A stretch of 5,987 bases of DNA from Ktedonobacterales bacterium (GTDB lineage: Bacteria; Chloroflexota; Ktedonobacteria; Ktedonobacterales; JADMIN01). Position numbers and translations under genes: made by a program. The notes beneath the pieces were generated by a model. That model was given only the letters and a program-made list of their open reading frames with translations, was not told the origin of the DNA and made no database searches. The DNA is taken from contig JAICVT010000282.1 in assembly GCA_025935235.1 (NCBI GenBank), positions 1 through 5,987 on the forward strand, given 5' to 3'. This document shows, piece after piece, positions 1 to 5,672 of the stretch (its first letter is position 1; every line of letters starts with the position of its first letter).

Positions 1-79
1 GCTCGGCGGAGTGCGCCTGATAGTGGTTGATGCCAACGACGACAGGATACACCTTGAGTTGAGGATTTGGCGTGAACAC
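1..79 (-). CDS. Probable 5' end of an unrecognised gene, cut by the left edge
   Basis: Reading leftwards, a GTG at 79-77 is preceded by AGGGGGG (94-88) with an 8-nt spacer, a strong ribosome site. The frame then stays open to the edge for 26 codons, beginning MFTPNPQLKVYPVVVGINHY. The same frame also has an ATG further upstream at 121-119, but with no ribosome site. It is co-directional with the two genes to its right. I do not recognise the family from so short a fragment. Caution: the plus strand is open in exact codon-on-codon antisense (2-142), so one of the two is false. The ribosome site decides for the minus strand, moderately. Confidence 0.45.
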   Translation of the reverse strand, partial: MFTPNPQLKVYPVVVGINHYQAHSAE

Positions 80-375
80 GTTTACGTCCCCCCTGACACC
101 GTCACACACCCCGTACCGCATGGCGCGCCCATGTCATGCTGATTGACGACTGCATCTCATGCTACAGCGCCAGTCAACTCACGCTGCTTCTGGTGATCTG
201 GCGCCGCCCGGTCTCATGACCCAATCCCATGATAGTATACCTCGGTTGCAATTGTACAGGCTGCCTACAGGCTCGGACCTGGCCCACGCCAGCGACTGCA
301 TGGGAAGCCCGCCGCCAGTGAGCGGTGTACTGGTAAAACGCTCACTGGCGCATCGGTTGATGCGGACTATCCCGG
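80..375. other. Intergenic stretch with a 12-bp inverted repeat and little else
   Basis: No convincing gene lies between the presumed GTG start at 79 and the CPBP stop at 376. A minus-strand TATACT (239-234) could be a -10 box for the left-edge gene, but no fitting -35 precedes it (AGCCTG at 17 bp). A plus-strand open frame at 159-536 is Arg/Pro/Ser-rich, runs antisense into the CPBP gene and looks like a shadow. The main structure is the inverted repeat at 313-350, listed separately. Confidence 0.5.
313..350. repeat. Perfect 12-bp inverted repeat downstream of the CPBP gene
   Basis: CGCCAGTGAGCG (313-324) pairs perfectly with CGCTCACTGGCG (339-350) around a 14-nt loop. It lies 25 bp beyond the stop of the leftward CPBP gene, where a terminator would be expected. 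Neither strand has a T-run after the stem, and the only T-run on the minus strand lies in the loop. It may be a U-less terminator, an mRNA 3'-end stabiliser or a protein site. Confidence 0.6.
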
Positions 376-1332
376 CTAGAGAAACGCGGCAGCAACGAAC
401 CCATGCAGGATGGTTGGAGCGAGTAGAGTGCGTGTTCTCAGCAGCAGCGTGCCGGTGGCCAGCCCCAGTACGCCGTAGGAAACGAGCGCGGCCGCGCCGC
501 CGACAACGAGGTTCGTGGCGCCAATCGAAACACTGACGAGACCGACATGCCAGAGGCCAAAAACGAGCGCCGAGAGCACAAGCCCCCATCCATTGGAGAA
601 CGCGCGCGATAAGCGGGTCATCAGCGCTCCACGGAACAGCAGCTCTTGCACTGGCGCAACAACGCACAGGCTCCAAATCAGGCGTATGAACGCTGCCTGC
701 GGATTCAATAGCAACCGGCCAGTGACAAAGAGCAGCAGCGGCGCACAGGACCAGAGCCACGCCTGGCGCCATGAATGCTGGCCGCCAGTGACACCCATTT
801 CGCGTGGTCGCGCGCCAAAGAAGAACAGCACGATCGCCAGCGCAATCAGGAGGGTCGGCGCAACCTGATAGCTCCCGTAGATCAGCCTGCTTCCGGTGAC
901 GGTCGGTTCGAACGCGAACTCGAGCTGGCTCCAGTAGGGGATGAAGGCGGTGGTTAGGGGCGTCAGCCCCGTAATCCAGAGCAGGTCGCGGGCGGACAGG
1001 ATGATGAACAGGCCGAGAATGACAATCTGGATCCAGAGCAGTACCGTGCGAAATCGCGTCTTGCGCTGGGTGGTCCATCCAGGCGTGCGCTGCTGCTTCT
1101 GATCGCTCCGGTCGGTCAGCAACGCGAAGATGGCAAAAGCGGCAATGTTCAACATGCCTATCCGCGCGACGGCAGCATACCCGGTGACCTCAAGAATCAT
1201 GATGGCGATGAAAAGCAACACGCCACAGGCAATGGTTTCTGGACGGCGGACTATGTTGAACAGTCGCGTGAAGGCGCTTCGCGCCGATTCGGTCGCTCGC
1301 CTTGCCTGAGATGAGCCTGACAGTACCTGCAT
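376..1332 (-). CDS. CPBP-family (Abi/Rce1-like) intramembrane protein, probably with an altered active site
   Basis: This encodes a 318-residue polytopic membrane protein with about eight hydrophobic segments. The C-terminal third matches the CPBP (Rce1-like) layout: APVQELLFRG at about residues 226-235, FGLWH at 258-262, then a G-rich helix, LLRTRTLLAP and a last helix with H310. Known members are intramembrane endopeptidases using EExxxR, FxxxH and HxxxN/D motifs, some involved in bacteriocin immunity or protein maturation. Here the first Glu of motif 1 is Gln (Q229, codon CAA), and the position four after H310 is Ala rather than Asn/Asp, so protease activity is doubtful. The start is taken at 1332 because AGGAGG (1344-1339) lies 6 nt upstream; an in-frame ATG seven codons earlier (1353) has no ribosome site and would contain the Shine-Dalgarno. 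No neighbour suggests a substrate. The fold call is firm; activity is open. Confidence 0.85.
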   Translation of the reverse strand: MQVLSGSSQARRATESARSAFTRLFNIVRRPETIACGVLLFIAIMILEVTGYAAVARIGMLNIAAFAIFALLTDRSDQKQQRTPGWTTQRKTRFRTVLLWIQIVILGLFIILSARDLLWITGLTPLTTAFIPYWSQLEFAFEPTVTGSRLIYGSYQVAPTLLIALAIVLFFFGARPREMGVTGGQHSWRQAWLWSCAPLLLFVTGRLLLNPQAAFIRLIWSLCVVAPVQELLFRGALMTRLSRAFSNGWGLVLSALVFGLWHVGLVSVSIGATNLVVGGAAALVSYGVLGLATGTLLLRTRTLLAPTILHGFVAAAFL

Positions 1333-1338
1333 TTGGAG

Positions 1339-1344
1339 CCTCCT
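1339..1344 (-). promoter_or_regulatory. Ribosome binding site AGGAGG fixing the CPBP start
   Basis: A perfect AGGAGG on the minus strand sits 6 nt before the ATG at 1332-1330. It lies inside the coding sequence that the longer alternative start (1353) would give, so it decides for the shorter protein. Confidence 0.8.
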
Positions 1345-1657
1345 GCCGTCCATTCTGGAGCACGCTTTGTCTGGAGTGAGGGGAACCCTGAGATGAGACG
1401 CGTCGAGATCCTGGCCTCGATCGGACGCCAGCGCATGCGGCGTGCGGACCTGACAGCGCGCTCCGTCACATGCGAACTCACAGCATCGGCGATCAAGATG
1501 TGGAGTCCGGGCAGGCGTGATGGCGCCGTATGCGCTTCCAGCCGTCCTCGCCCACCATCGTCACACTCCACCCATATACGCGGCGATCACCTGTTCCATC
1601 GCAATGCGACCAGTCATCCGCCCGTCGCCTGTCATCTAGAGTATAGACGAAAGGCCA
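1345..1657. other. Intergenic stretch upstream of the CPBP gene, no convincing gene
   Basis: Between the CPBP ribosome site and the GNAT stop there are about 310 bp without a credible gene. Plus- and minus-strand frames here (for example 1333-1716 plus, 1251-1571 minus) are Arg/Ser/Pro-rich and run into neighbours antisense or out of frame. On the minus strand TATACT (1645-1640) is a good -10 hexamer, but its -35 position (GCCATG) is poor. If it is used, the CPBP transcript has a leader of about 300 nt. A 24-codon minus frame (1635-1561) begins just after this box and has no ribosome site. Confidence 0.45.
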
Positions 1658-1677
1658 AGCGGCATGGCGGCGCCGCT
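1658..1677 (-). terminator. Weak possible terminator at the GNAT stop codon
   Basis: On the minus strand AGCGGC and GCCGCT form a 6-bp GC-rich stem with an 8-nt loop that overlaps the TAG stop. It is followed only by TTGGCCTTTCG, so the U-tract is poor. It is listed because nothing better lies downstream of the GNAT gene. Confidence 0.25.
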
Positions 1678-2245
1678 AGTCTGCCGGCGTCGCGAACAGC
1701 CGGGGCCGCGCCATGACGACGAAGGGCTGGTCGCCGGACGTGAATACGAAGCCGGGATGCAGGTAGCTCCAGCCGTGGCGCTCATAGAGCCGACGCGCCG
1801 TGGCGTTGCCGACCTCGGTGGAGAGCAGCGCGCGAGGGCAGGGCTGCGCCGCCAACAGCGCCTCCATCAGCGCGCCGCCAATGCCGCGCCCGCGCTCCTC
1901 GGGCGAGACCGCCAGATTCACCAGCACCCAGGCGTCTCGCAGCGCCGGATGCTCCGCGCCGACCTGTGCGGCCACCTTATCGTGCCACCAGTTCCCCGGC
2001 AGCGAGCGCACGCCAAAGCCATGCCCGACCGTCGTTCCATTCGCGCCACCCTCGCCATCCGCCCGTAGCGCCACCAATCCCTGGTAATCGGGCAGCGCGG
2101 CATAGCGCGTGAAGAAGTCGGCGATGCCCTGCGCCTCGCCCGGCCAGATGGCCAGATAGCGGTGCACGGCCTCATCGAAGTGCGGCGTCCCTGGCCGCAG
2201 CGGCGCGAAGCGATAGCCGGTCGGCGGCTTGCTGGCGGATGGCAT
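1676..2245 (-). CDS. GNAT-family N-acetyltransferase
   Basis: The 189-residue product has the usual length of a single-domain GNAT enzyme, which moves an acetyl group from acetyl-CoA to an amine. Motif A is clear: the strand WVLVNLAVSP (about 106-115) leads into ERGRGIGGAL, giving R118-x-x-G121-x-G123 for the CoA pyrophosphate. Motif B follows as STEVGNATARRLYERHGW (142-159), with the typical N-x-x-A-x-x-L-Y-x-x-x-G-(F/W) pattern. The C-terminal strand is FVVMARP. The substrate cannot be told from sequence. The ATG at 2245 is preceded by GAGGGG (2263-2258) at 12 nt, a rather long spacer. The gene is very GC-rich (about 73 % in one 60-bp row counted by hand) and has no obvious operon partner; the CPBP gene is over 300 bp downstream. 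A fused or truncated domain is not seen. Confidence 0.9.
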   Translation of the reverse strand: MPSASKPPTGYRFAPLRPGTPHFDEAVHRYLAIWPGEAQGIADFFTRYAALPDYQGLVALRADGEGGANGTTVGHGFGVRSLPGNWWHDKVAAQVGAEHPALRDAWVLVNLAVSPEERGRGIGGALMEALLAAQPCPRALLSTEVGNATARRLYERHGWSYLHPGFVFTSGDQPFVVMARPRLFATPAD

Positions 2246-2292
2246 GTGGCGGTCGTTCCCCTCGCTCGTTTCCTGGTTGATTTGAGGCTATC

Positions 2293-2298
2293 AGGATA
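2293..2298 (-). promoter_or_regulatory. Possible extended -10 box for the GNAT gene
   Basis: The minus strand reads TGTTATCCT, a TGn-extended -10 (TATCCT) about 48 bp before the GNAT start. No good -35 is present at the right distance, as expected of extended -10 promoters but also of chance matches. Confidence 0.3.
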
Positions 2299-2318
2299 AC
2301 AAACCCCGATCGGTTTGT
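2299..2318. promoter_or_regulatory. Operator-like inverted repeat in the divergent promoter region
   Basis: ACAAACC (2299-2305) and GGTTTGT (2312-2318) are perfect inverted arms around CCGATC. An 8-bp palindrome CCGATCGG (2306-2313) is nested and off-centre. The site abuts the -35 of the rightward promoter (2320) and the putative leftward -10 (2293-2298), so a bound dimer could control both directions. Its symmetry and size resemble operators of TetR-type repressors, but no regulator gene is in the window. The function is inferred. Confidence 0.4.
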
Positions 2319-2319
2319 G

Positions 2320-2348
2320 TTGACATTCAACCAGTGTTCTACTACTAT
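2320..2348 (+). promoter_or_regulatory. Sigma70-type promoter of the NTF2-repeat gene
   Basis: A perfect -35 TTGACA (2320-2325), a 17-bp spacer and TACTAT (2343-2348, 4 of 6 matches to TATAAT) make a textbook housekeeping promoter. Transcription would start near 2355, leaving a leader of about 68 nt before the chosen ATG at 2423. It probably also serves the lipoprotein gene downstream. Confidence 0.6.
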
Positions 2349-2422
2349 TCTCCTAACGTCTGCTGGTTCCTGTCTTGGTATGTGTGACGCGGCGGCGCGT
2401 GTGTGAGTCGTGGGGTGGTGGC

Positions 2423-3679
2423 ATGGAGCAAGACACAACTGGCGGGGACATCACGCAGTCCGACCAGACCCCATCGCCGATTGCCTCTGCCATAGATACG
2501 CCCTCAGATGCGCACGCGCCTGCTCGCGCGCGTAAGCCGCGTCGGCGCGGACGCTGGATCGCCATCACCATCATCGTCATCCTGCTCGTCATCCTCGGCG
2601 CCGGTGGCGGCGCGGGCTACTTCGCCTATCGGCAATACCCCGCGATCAACGCGGCTGGGCTGCGCTTCTGCGACGATCTTGTCAATCAGAAGTATAGCGA
2701 CGCCTACAGCCTGCTCTCCTCGCGCCTGCGCCAGCGCTACTCACAAGCGGCCTTTGTCTCCATGAACCAGACGCTGGATACCACCGAGGGCAAGGCGACG
2801 CTGTGCGGGCAGGCGACGAGCGGCGCCTTCCAGGTCGGCGTCTTTCCGCTCTCGGTGACGGTGGCGACGGAGGTGACGCGCGCGACGTTGGGCAAGCGCG
2901 AGGGCAACGTCACGCTCCTCTATGAGAACGGCCATTGGCTCGTGGACAGCCTGAGTACGTCGCTGCTCGGCGTCAACATTGAGGGGCTGCTGACGGCGCA
3001 GTCGCTCTGCCCGGATATGGCGCTCCAGACGAAGACCGACGCGGCGCTGACCCAGAAGTACGCGAATGTCTGGGCGCTCTACGGCGCGGCGGCGCGGGCC
3101 AACACCACTGAGGCGGACTTCATCGAGATCGGGCGTTTGCACGACCAGCTCGATGGCAAGGTCGAGGAGTGCTCGATCACGAGCATCGGGAAGCACAACA
3201 CCGATACGCTGACGCAGGTGACGTACACCGCCAAGCACACGTATTCCGTCGAGACACAGGCGACGGCTACCCTTCGACTGCAGAATGGGCGCTGGATGTT
3301 TACCGCGCTTGACGCCAACGTCTACGGACGCGATATGGCGCCCGCGCTGGTGGCGACGAAGTGGTTCACAGCGCTGGCCACTGGCGACTGCTCTGCCGCC
3401 TACGGGGAATTATCCGCTGAAATGCAGAAGCGTCTCACCCTGGCGCAGTTCACCTCGAGGATCTGCGACGCCACGTCAGCTTGGGGCTTCTACCAGCTCG
3501 ATCCTGGAGTCTATTACCCAGAGGGCACGTCGAAGTATGTGGCTAATCTGGCAGTAGGCGGATACTACGATGCTGTTATAGGCTTCATGTCGCATCCAGA
3601 GCTTATTCCCTTCTACGGGGATATCACGCTTGTCGCTGAAGGTGGCACATGGAAGGTAGATGCTCTGCTGTTGGTATGA
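2423..3679 (+). CDS. Single-pass membrane protein with three NTF2-like repeats, function unknown
   Basis: The 418-residue product has a Pro/Thr/Asp-rich cytoplasmic tail (1-34), a basic ARARKPRRRGR stop (35-44), one transmembrane helix (about 45-68, IAITIIVILLVILGAGGGAG) and a large outer part. That part reads as three related units of about 110 residues (about 75-183, 192-298, 306-416). Each starts with a helix bearing an A-x-x-x-x/YS-AY pattern and ends with a strand G-x-W followed by a hydrophobic V/T-x-(S/A)-L: GHWLVDSL, GRWMFTAL, GTWKVDALL. This is the build of NTF2-like/DUF4878-type lumazine-fold domains. Each unit has exactly two cysteines (83/128, 196/250, 323/348), which suggests one disulfide per unit. 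The ATG at 2423 has GGGG at 7 nt; an in-frame ATG at 2375 has no ribosome site and adds an implausible Arg/Cys-rich lead. GC content drops late in the gene. Role unknown; a sensor or surface-binding protein is possible. Confidence 0.8.
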   Translation: MEQDTTGGDITQSDQTPSPIASAIDTPSDAHAPARARKPRRRGRWIAITIIVILLVILGAGGGAGYFAYRQYPAINAAGLRFCDDLVNQKYSDAYSLLSSRLRQRYSQAAFVSMNQTLDTTEGKATLCGQATSGAFQVGVFPLSVTVATEVTRATLGKREGNVTLLYENGHWLVDSLSTSLLGVNIEGLLTAQSLCPDMALQTKTDAALTQKYANVWALYGAAARANTTEADFIEIGRLHDQLDGKVEECSITSIGKHNTDTLTQVTYTAKHTYSVETQATATLRLQNGRWMFTALDANVYGRDMAPALVATKWFTALATGDCSAAYGELSAEMQKRLTLAQFTSRICDATSAWGFYQLDPGVYYPEGTSKYVANLAVGGYYDAVIGFMSHPELIPFYGDITLVAEGGTWKVDALLLV

Positions 3680-3729
3680 GCCAATCTGCCCGAATCGAGT
3701 CTCCTATTTGACACAGATCGGTAAATACA

Positions 3730-4674
3730 ATGCGAACTCGTTTAAACGCTCTTCACCTAGCTCTCCCGAGAGGACGAGCGCGGGTCGTCATGCTGTGTCT
3801 AATAGCGAGTTTTCTCGTCACCGGATGCGACATGTCCATGCCATCCGCTCATGCGACGCCTTCTCCCTCGAATCAGAAGGGCGTATCGTCGGTTCCAGGC
3901 TCGGGTTCGGTGCCAGGCAGCGCTGCGGCAATCCCGCTCTTTGACTCCGCGACGGCGCTCCAAGCAATGCAAGACTGGATCTCTCGAGTGAGAAGCGGGA
4001 GAATAGCTGACGGAGCCGCTACCCGCACACCATGGAACAGTGGATGGATAGAGGACGTGAATCATCCGCACACATTTGTGCCATACGGCCTATTTCCCAG
4101 TCACTTTACATTCGGCGGTACGTCCATCGAGATCGCGGTTGGACGTGTCGAGTATGTCTTTGCCTTGCGGGATGGCGCCAGTACGCCCGCGACGTATCAC
4201 TATGGAATGTTGCTGGGTACACTCAGTAGTTCCGGCCAACCAGTGAGCGTCCTTGTTTGGTTGTCGGCGGACGATGGGTTAACAGTATATCCGACGCACA
4301 CGCCGCCAGCCGACGATCTGTTACTTACCACTAGCGGACCGAATGCCATACATGTAGTTCTCGCGCGCGATGCTAACGTTGCGATGTGGCTCACAAGCAA
4401 GCACGTCTTGCATAGGACTGTCGCAGTCAATTTCCTCACGCATTCCGAACCGATCATTGTCATTTCAGGCCCACCGCCACCTAGCTTTAGTAAGCCGGAT
4501 GTAGAGAATCGAAATAGCAAGATCCTCGCACTGGTCTCGCACCCCTCTGCTCAGCAATCGACGGATGGTGTCTTTGCCCGTCTGCCGTCGGCTGGCTTTA
4601 TCATCTCGTATCACGATGGCGCAGAAACGCCAAGAGAAATCGTTCTCTCGGAGCAGCCTGGGATAAGCTTCTAG
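3730..4674 (+). CDS. Predicted lipoprotein of unknown function
   Basis: The 314-residue product begins with a basic region (RGRAR, 14-18), a hydrophobic core (VVMLCLIASFLV) and a lipobox VTG-C33, so it should be exported, lipidated at Cys33 and anchored outside the membrane. A Ser/Pro/Gly linker follows (34-67) with an SVPGS repeat, then one domain of about 245 residues rich in beta-strand patterns (IEIAVGRVEYVFALRD, PVSVLVWLSADDGLTVY, IVVISG). I do not recognise the domain. The ATG at 3730 has no clear ribosome site; it is kept because the later ATG (3790) would lose the basic n-region. The gene starts 50 bp after the NTF2-repeat gene with no terminator between, so co-transcription is likely. 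A TTGACA at 3708-3713 lacks a properly spaced -10. GC is about 50 %, clearly lower than most neighbours. Confidence 0.8.
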   Translation: MRTRLNALHLALPRGRARVVMLCLIASFLVTGCDMSMPSAHATPSPSNQKGVSSVPGSGSVPGSAAAIPLFDSATALQAMQDWISRVRSGRIADGAATRTPWNSGWIEDVNHPHTFVPYGLFPSHFTFGGTSIEIAVGRVEYVFALRDGASTPATYHYGMLLGTLSSSGQPVSVLVWLSADDGLTVYPTHTPPADDLLLTTSGPNAIHVVLARDANVAMWLTSKHVLHRTVAVNFLTHSEPIIVISGPPPPSFSKPDVENRNSKILALVSHPSAQQSTDGVFARLPSAGFIISYHDGAETPREIVLSEQPGISF

Positions 4675-4775
4675 CGGAGCCGCGACGAGGCGCCAACTTG
4701 ATTCCCCCACTAGCCATGCCTTGATCAGATGTTCACAATATCCTCTGGCGCCGGGGCTGCGAATGTGATACACTA

Positions 4776-4830
4776 ACCGCTAGGGCGGGGTTCCACGCGA
4801 CGCGCGTTGACAGTACCCCGCCCACCGCTA
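4776..4830. repeat. 41-bp unit with 9-bp inverted ends flanked by 7-bp direct repeats
   Basis: GGGCGGGGT (4783-4791) and ACCCCGCCC (4815-4823) are perfect inverted repeats 23 bp apart. Immediately outside them ACCGCTA occurs twice in direct orientation (4776-4782 and 4824-4830). The layout copies that of a tiny transposed element with a target duplication, but 41 bp is very short. An operator or hairpin on the MBL promoter is an equally good reading, because the right part overlaps the -35, the spacer and the first bases of the -10. Confidence 0.6.
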
Positions 4831-4834
4831 TGTT
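4807..4834 (+). promoter_or_regulatory. Sigma70-type promoter of the MBL gene
   Basis: TTGACA (4807-4812) and TATGTT (4829-4834, 4 of 6 matches) are 16 bp apart. The predicted start of transcription near 4841 gives a leader of about 75 nt. The -35 and spacer lie within the inverted-repeat unit at 4783-4823. Confidence 0.5.
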
Positions 4835-4853
4835 GCGGATAGTAGCCGGGCGA

Positions 4854-4879
4854 ATGCCCAGCAGATGCCCAGCAGATGC
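4854..4879 (+). repeat. 11-bp tandem repeat just upstream of the MBL gene
   Basis: ATGCCCAGCAG occurs twice head to tail (4854-4864, 4865-4875), and ATGC begins a third copy (4876-4879). The units carry ATG triplets in different frames. One (4865) is in frame with the MBL gene, and another (4876) opens a short out-of-frame reading to 5067. None has a good ribosome site. Confidence 0.8.
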
Positions 4880-4915
4880 GCGACCAGCAGGGGAGACAAC
4901 AGGGGGCCGCTCTTC

Positions 4916-5563
4916 ATGGAACTGACCTGGTTAGGTCACTCGTGTTTTCGTTTACGTGGGAAAGACGCCACCGTTCTGACGGATCCTCCGGCGCCATCTA
5001 CCGGCTACTCCATCGGTCGCATCTCCGCCGACATCATCACCGTGAGCCACCAGCATCCCGGGCATAGCCATGTCGGTGGCATCGGCGGCGAGCCAAAAGT
5101 AGTGGACGGCCCCGGCGAGTATGAGATCAAGCAGGTGCTGATCTCCGGTATGCAGACCTACCACGACAACGAGCGCGGCAAGCGCCTGGGGCGCAACACA
5201 GCCTACCTGATTACGCTGGACGACATCCATTTCTGCCATCTCGGCGACCTGGGCGACGCGCTGGATAGTCGCGCCCAGGAGGCGCTGGAAGGCTGCGATG
5301 TGCTGTTCGTGCCGGTCGGCGGTGGCAACGCGCTCAACGCCGAGCAGGCCGCGCAGGTGGTGGCGCAGCTCTCGCCACGCCTCATCATTCCGATGCACTA
5401 TGCTACCCCGGCCTACAAGCCAGCCGGGCCGCCGCTCGCCGGAGTCGAGCTCTTTTGCAAAGAGATGGGGGTCGAGCCGCCAGAGCCGGTGGCCAAACTC
5501 TCCATCACCATGTCGTCGCTGCCAGCCGAGACACAGGTCGCGCTGCTGACCTACCGAGGATAA
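4916..5563 (+). CDS. MBL-fold metallo-hydrolase, UlaG/UPF0173-like short form
   Basis: The 215-residue product is a compact metallo-beta-lactamase-fold protein. It opens with MELTWLGHSCFRL, typical of the UlaG/Lactamase_B_3 branch, and then shows TDP with D23, SHQHPGH (44-50), GPGEYE (65-70), TYHD with H83, CHLGD (107-111) and PMHY with H161. The metal set H45, H47, H50, H108, D111 and H161 is present, but the Asp of HxHxDH is Gly49, which would weaken or change one metal site. The substrate is unknown; relatives act on phosphodiesters, lactones or nucleic acids. The start at 4916 is chosen because AGGGGG (4901-4906) lies 9 nt upstream; the longer in-frame start at 4865 lies in a tandem repeat without a ribosome site. 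It has its own promoter and terminator, so its position before pyrG need not mean a shared role. Confidence 0.88.
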   Translation: MELTWLGHSCFRLRGKDATVLTDPPAPSTGYSIGRISADIITVSHQHPGHSHVGGIGGEPKVVDGPGEYEIKQVLISGMQTYHDNERGKRLGRNTAYLITLDDIHFCHLGDLGDALDSRAQEALEGCDVLFVPVGGGNALNAEQAAQVVAQLSPRLIIPMHYATPAYKPAGPPLAGVELFCKEMGVEPPEPVAKLSITMSSLPAETQVALLTYRG

Positions 5564-5588
5564 CGACGAGGATACCGAGCATGCGCAG

Positions 5589-5636
5589 AGGGGCCAGGGT
5601 CACGCCGCTACGGGGGACCTGGCCCCTCCTTCTTTT
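5589..5636 (+). terminator. Intrinsic terminator of the MBL gene
   Basis: AGGGGCCAGG (5589-5598) and CCTGGCCCCT (5618-5627) form a perfect 10-bp stem with a 19-nt loop, followed by the T-rich TCCTTCTTTTG. It lies 25 bp after the MBL stop and separates that gene from pyrG. The loop is longer than usual. Confidence 0.75.
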
Positions 5637-5672
5637 GTTGTGTTCGCTGTCGGTTGCGCTGTTGGCCGATGG

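Noticed and set aside
2..142. Plus-strand open frame, tail of a protein ending MSC
   Set aside because: It has no start in the window, and the opposite strand has a strong ribosome site and GTG start in exact antisense. It is kept only as the alternative to the minus-strand call.
179..1078. Minus-strand 299-residue open frame
   Set aside because: It lies in a different frame over the CPBP gene, is Cys/Arg/His/Pro-rich, has no membrane or domain pattern, and the CPBP frame has clear motifs and an AGGAGG site.
1561..1635. 24-codon minus-strand frame starting MTGDGRMTGRIAMEQ
   Set aside because: It has no ribosome site and no recognisable product. A frame this short is expected by chance; it is mentioned only as a possible leader frame.
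1333..1716. Plus-strand 127-residue open frame in the CPBP-GNAT gap
   Set aside because: Its composition is Arg/Ser/Pro-rich with no domain pattern, it has no ribosome site, and it runs antisense into the end of the GNAT gene.
2741..3238. Minus-strand 165-residue open frame
   Set aside because: It is an Arg/Leu-rich antisense shadow of the NTF2-repeat gene, which has a membrane helix, repeats and a promoter.
3708..3731. TTGACA and TACAAT just before the lipoprotein start as a promoter
   Set aside because: The spacer is only 12 bp, and the -10 would overlap the ATG itself.
3889..3918. 18-bp-period near-repeat in the lipoprotein gene
   Set aside because: It simply encodes the SVPGS repeats of the flexible linker after the lipidated cysteine; no separate element is needed.
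3660..3944. Plus-strand 94-residue frame overlapping the start of the lipoprotein gene
   Set aside because: It overlaps both neighbours in another frame and has no signal or domain, while the lipoprotein frame has a clear signal peptide and lipobox.
4952..5398. Minus-strand 148-residue open frame
   Set aside because: It is an antisense shadow of the MBL gene, whose metal-binding motifs are all in the plus frame.
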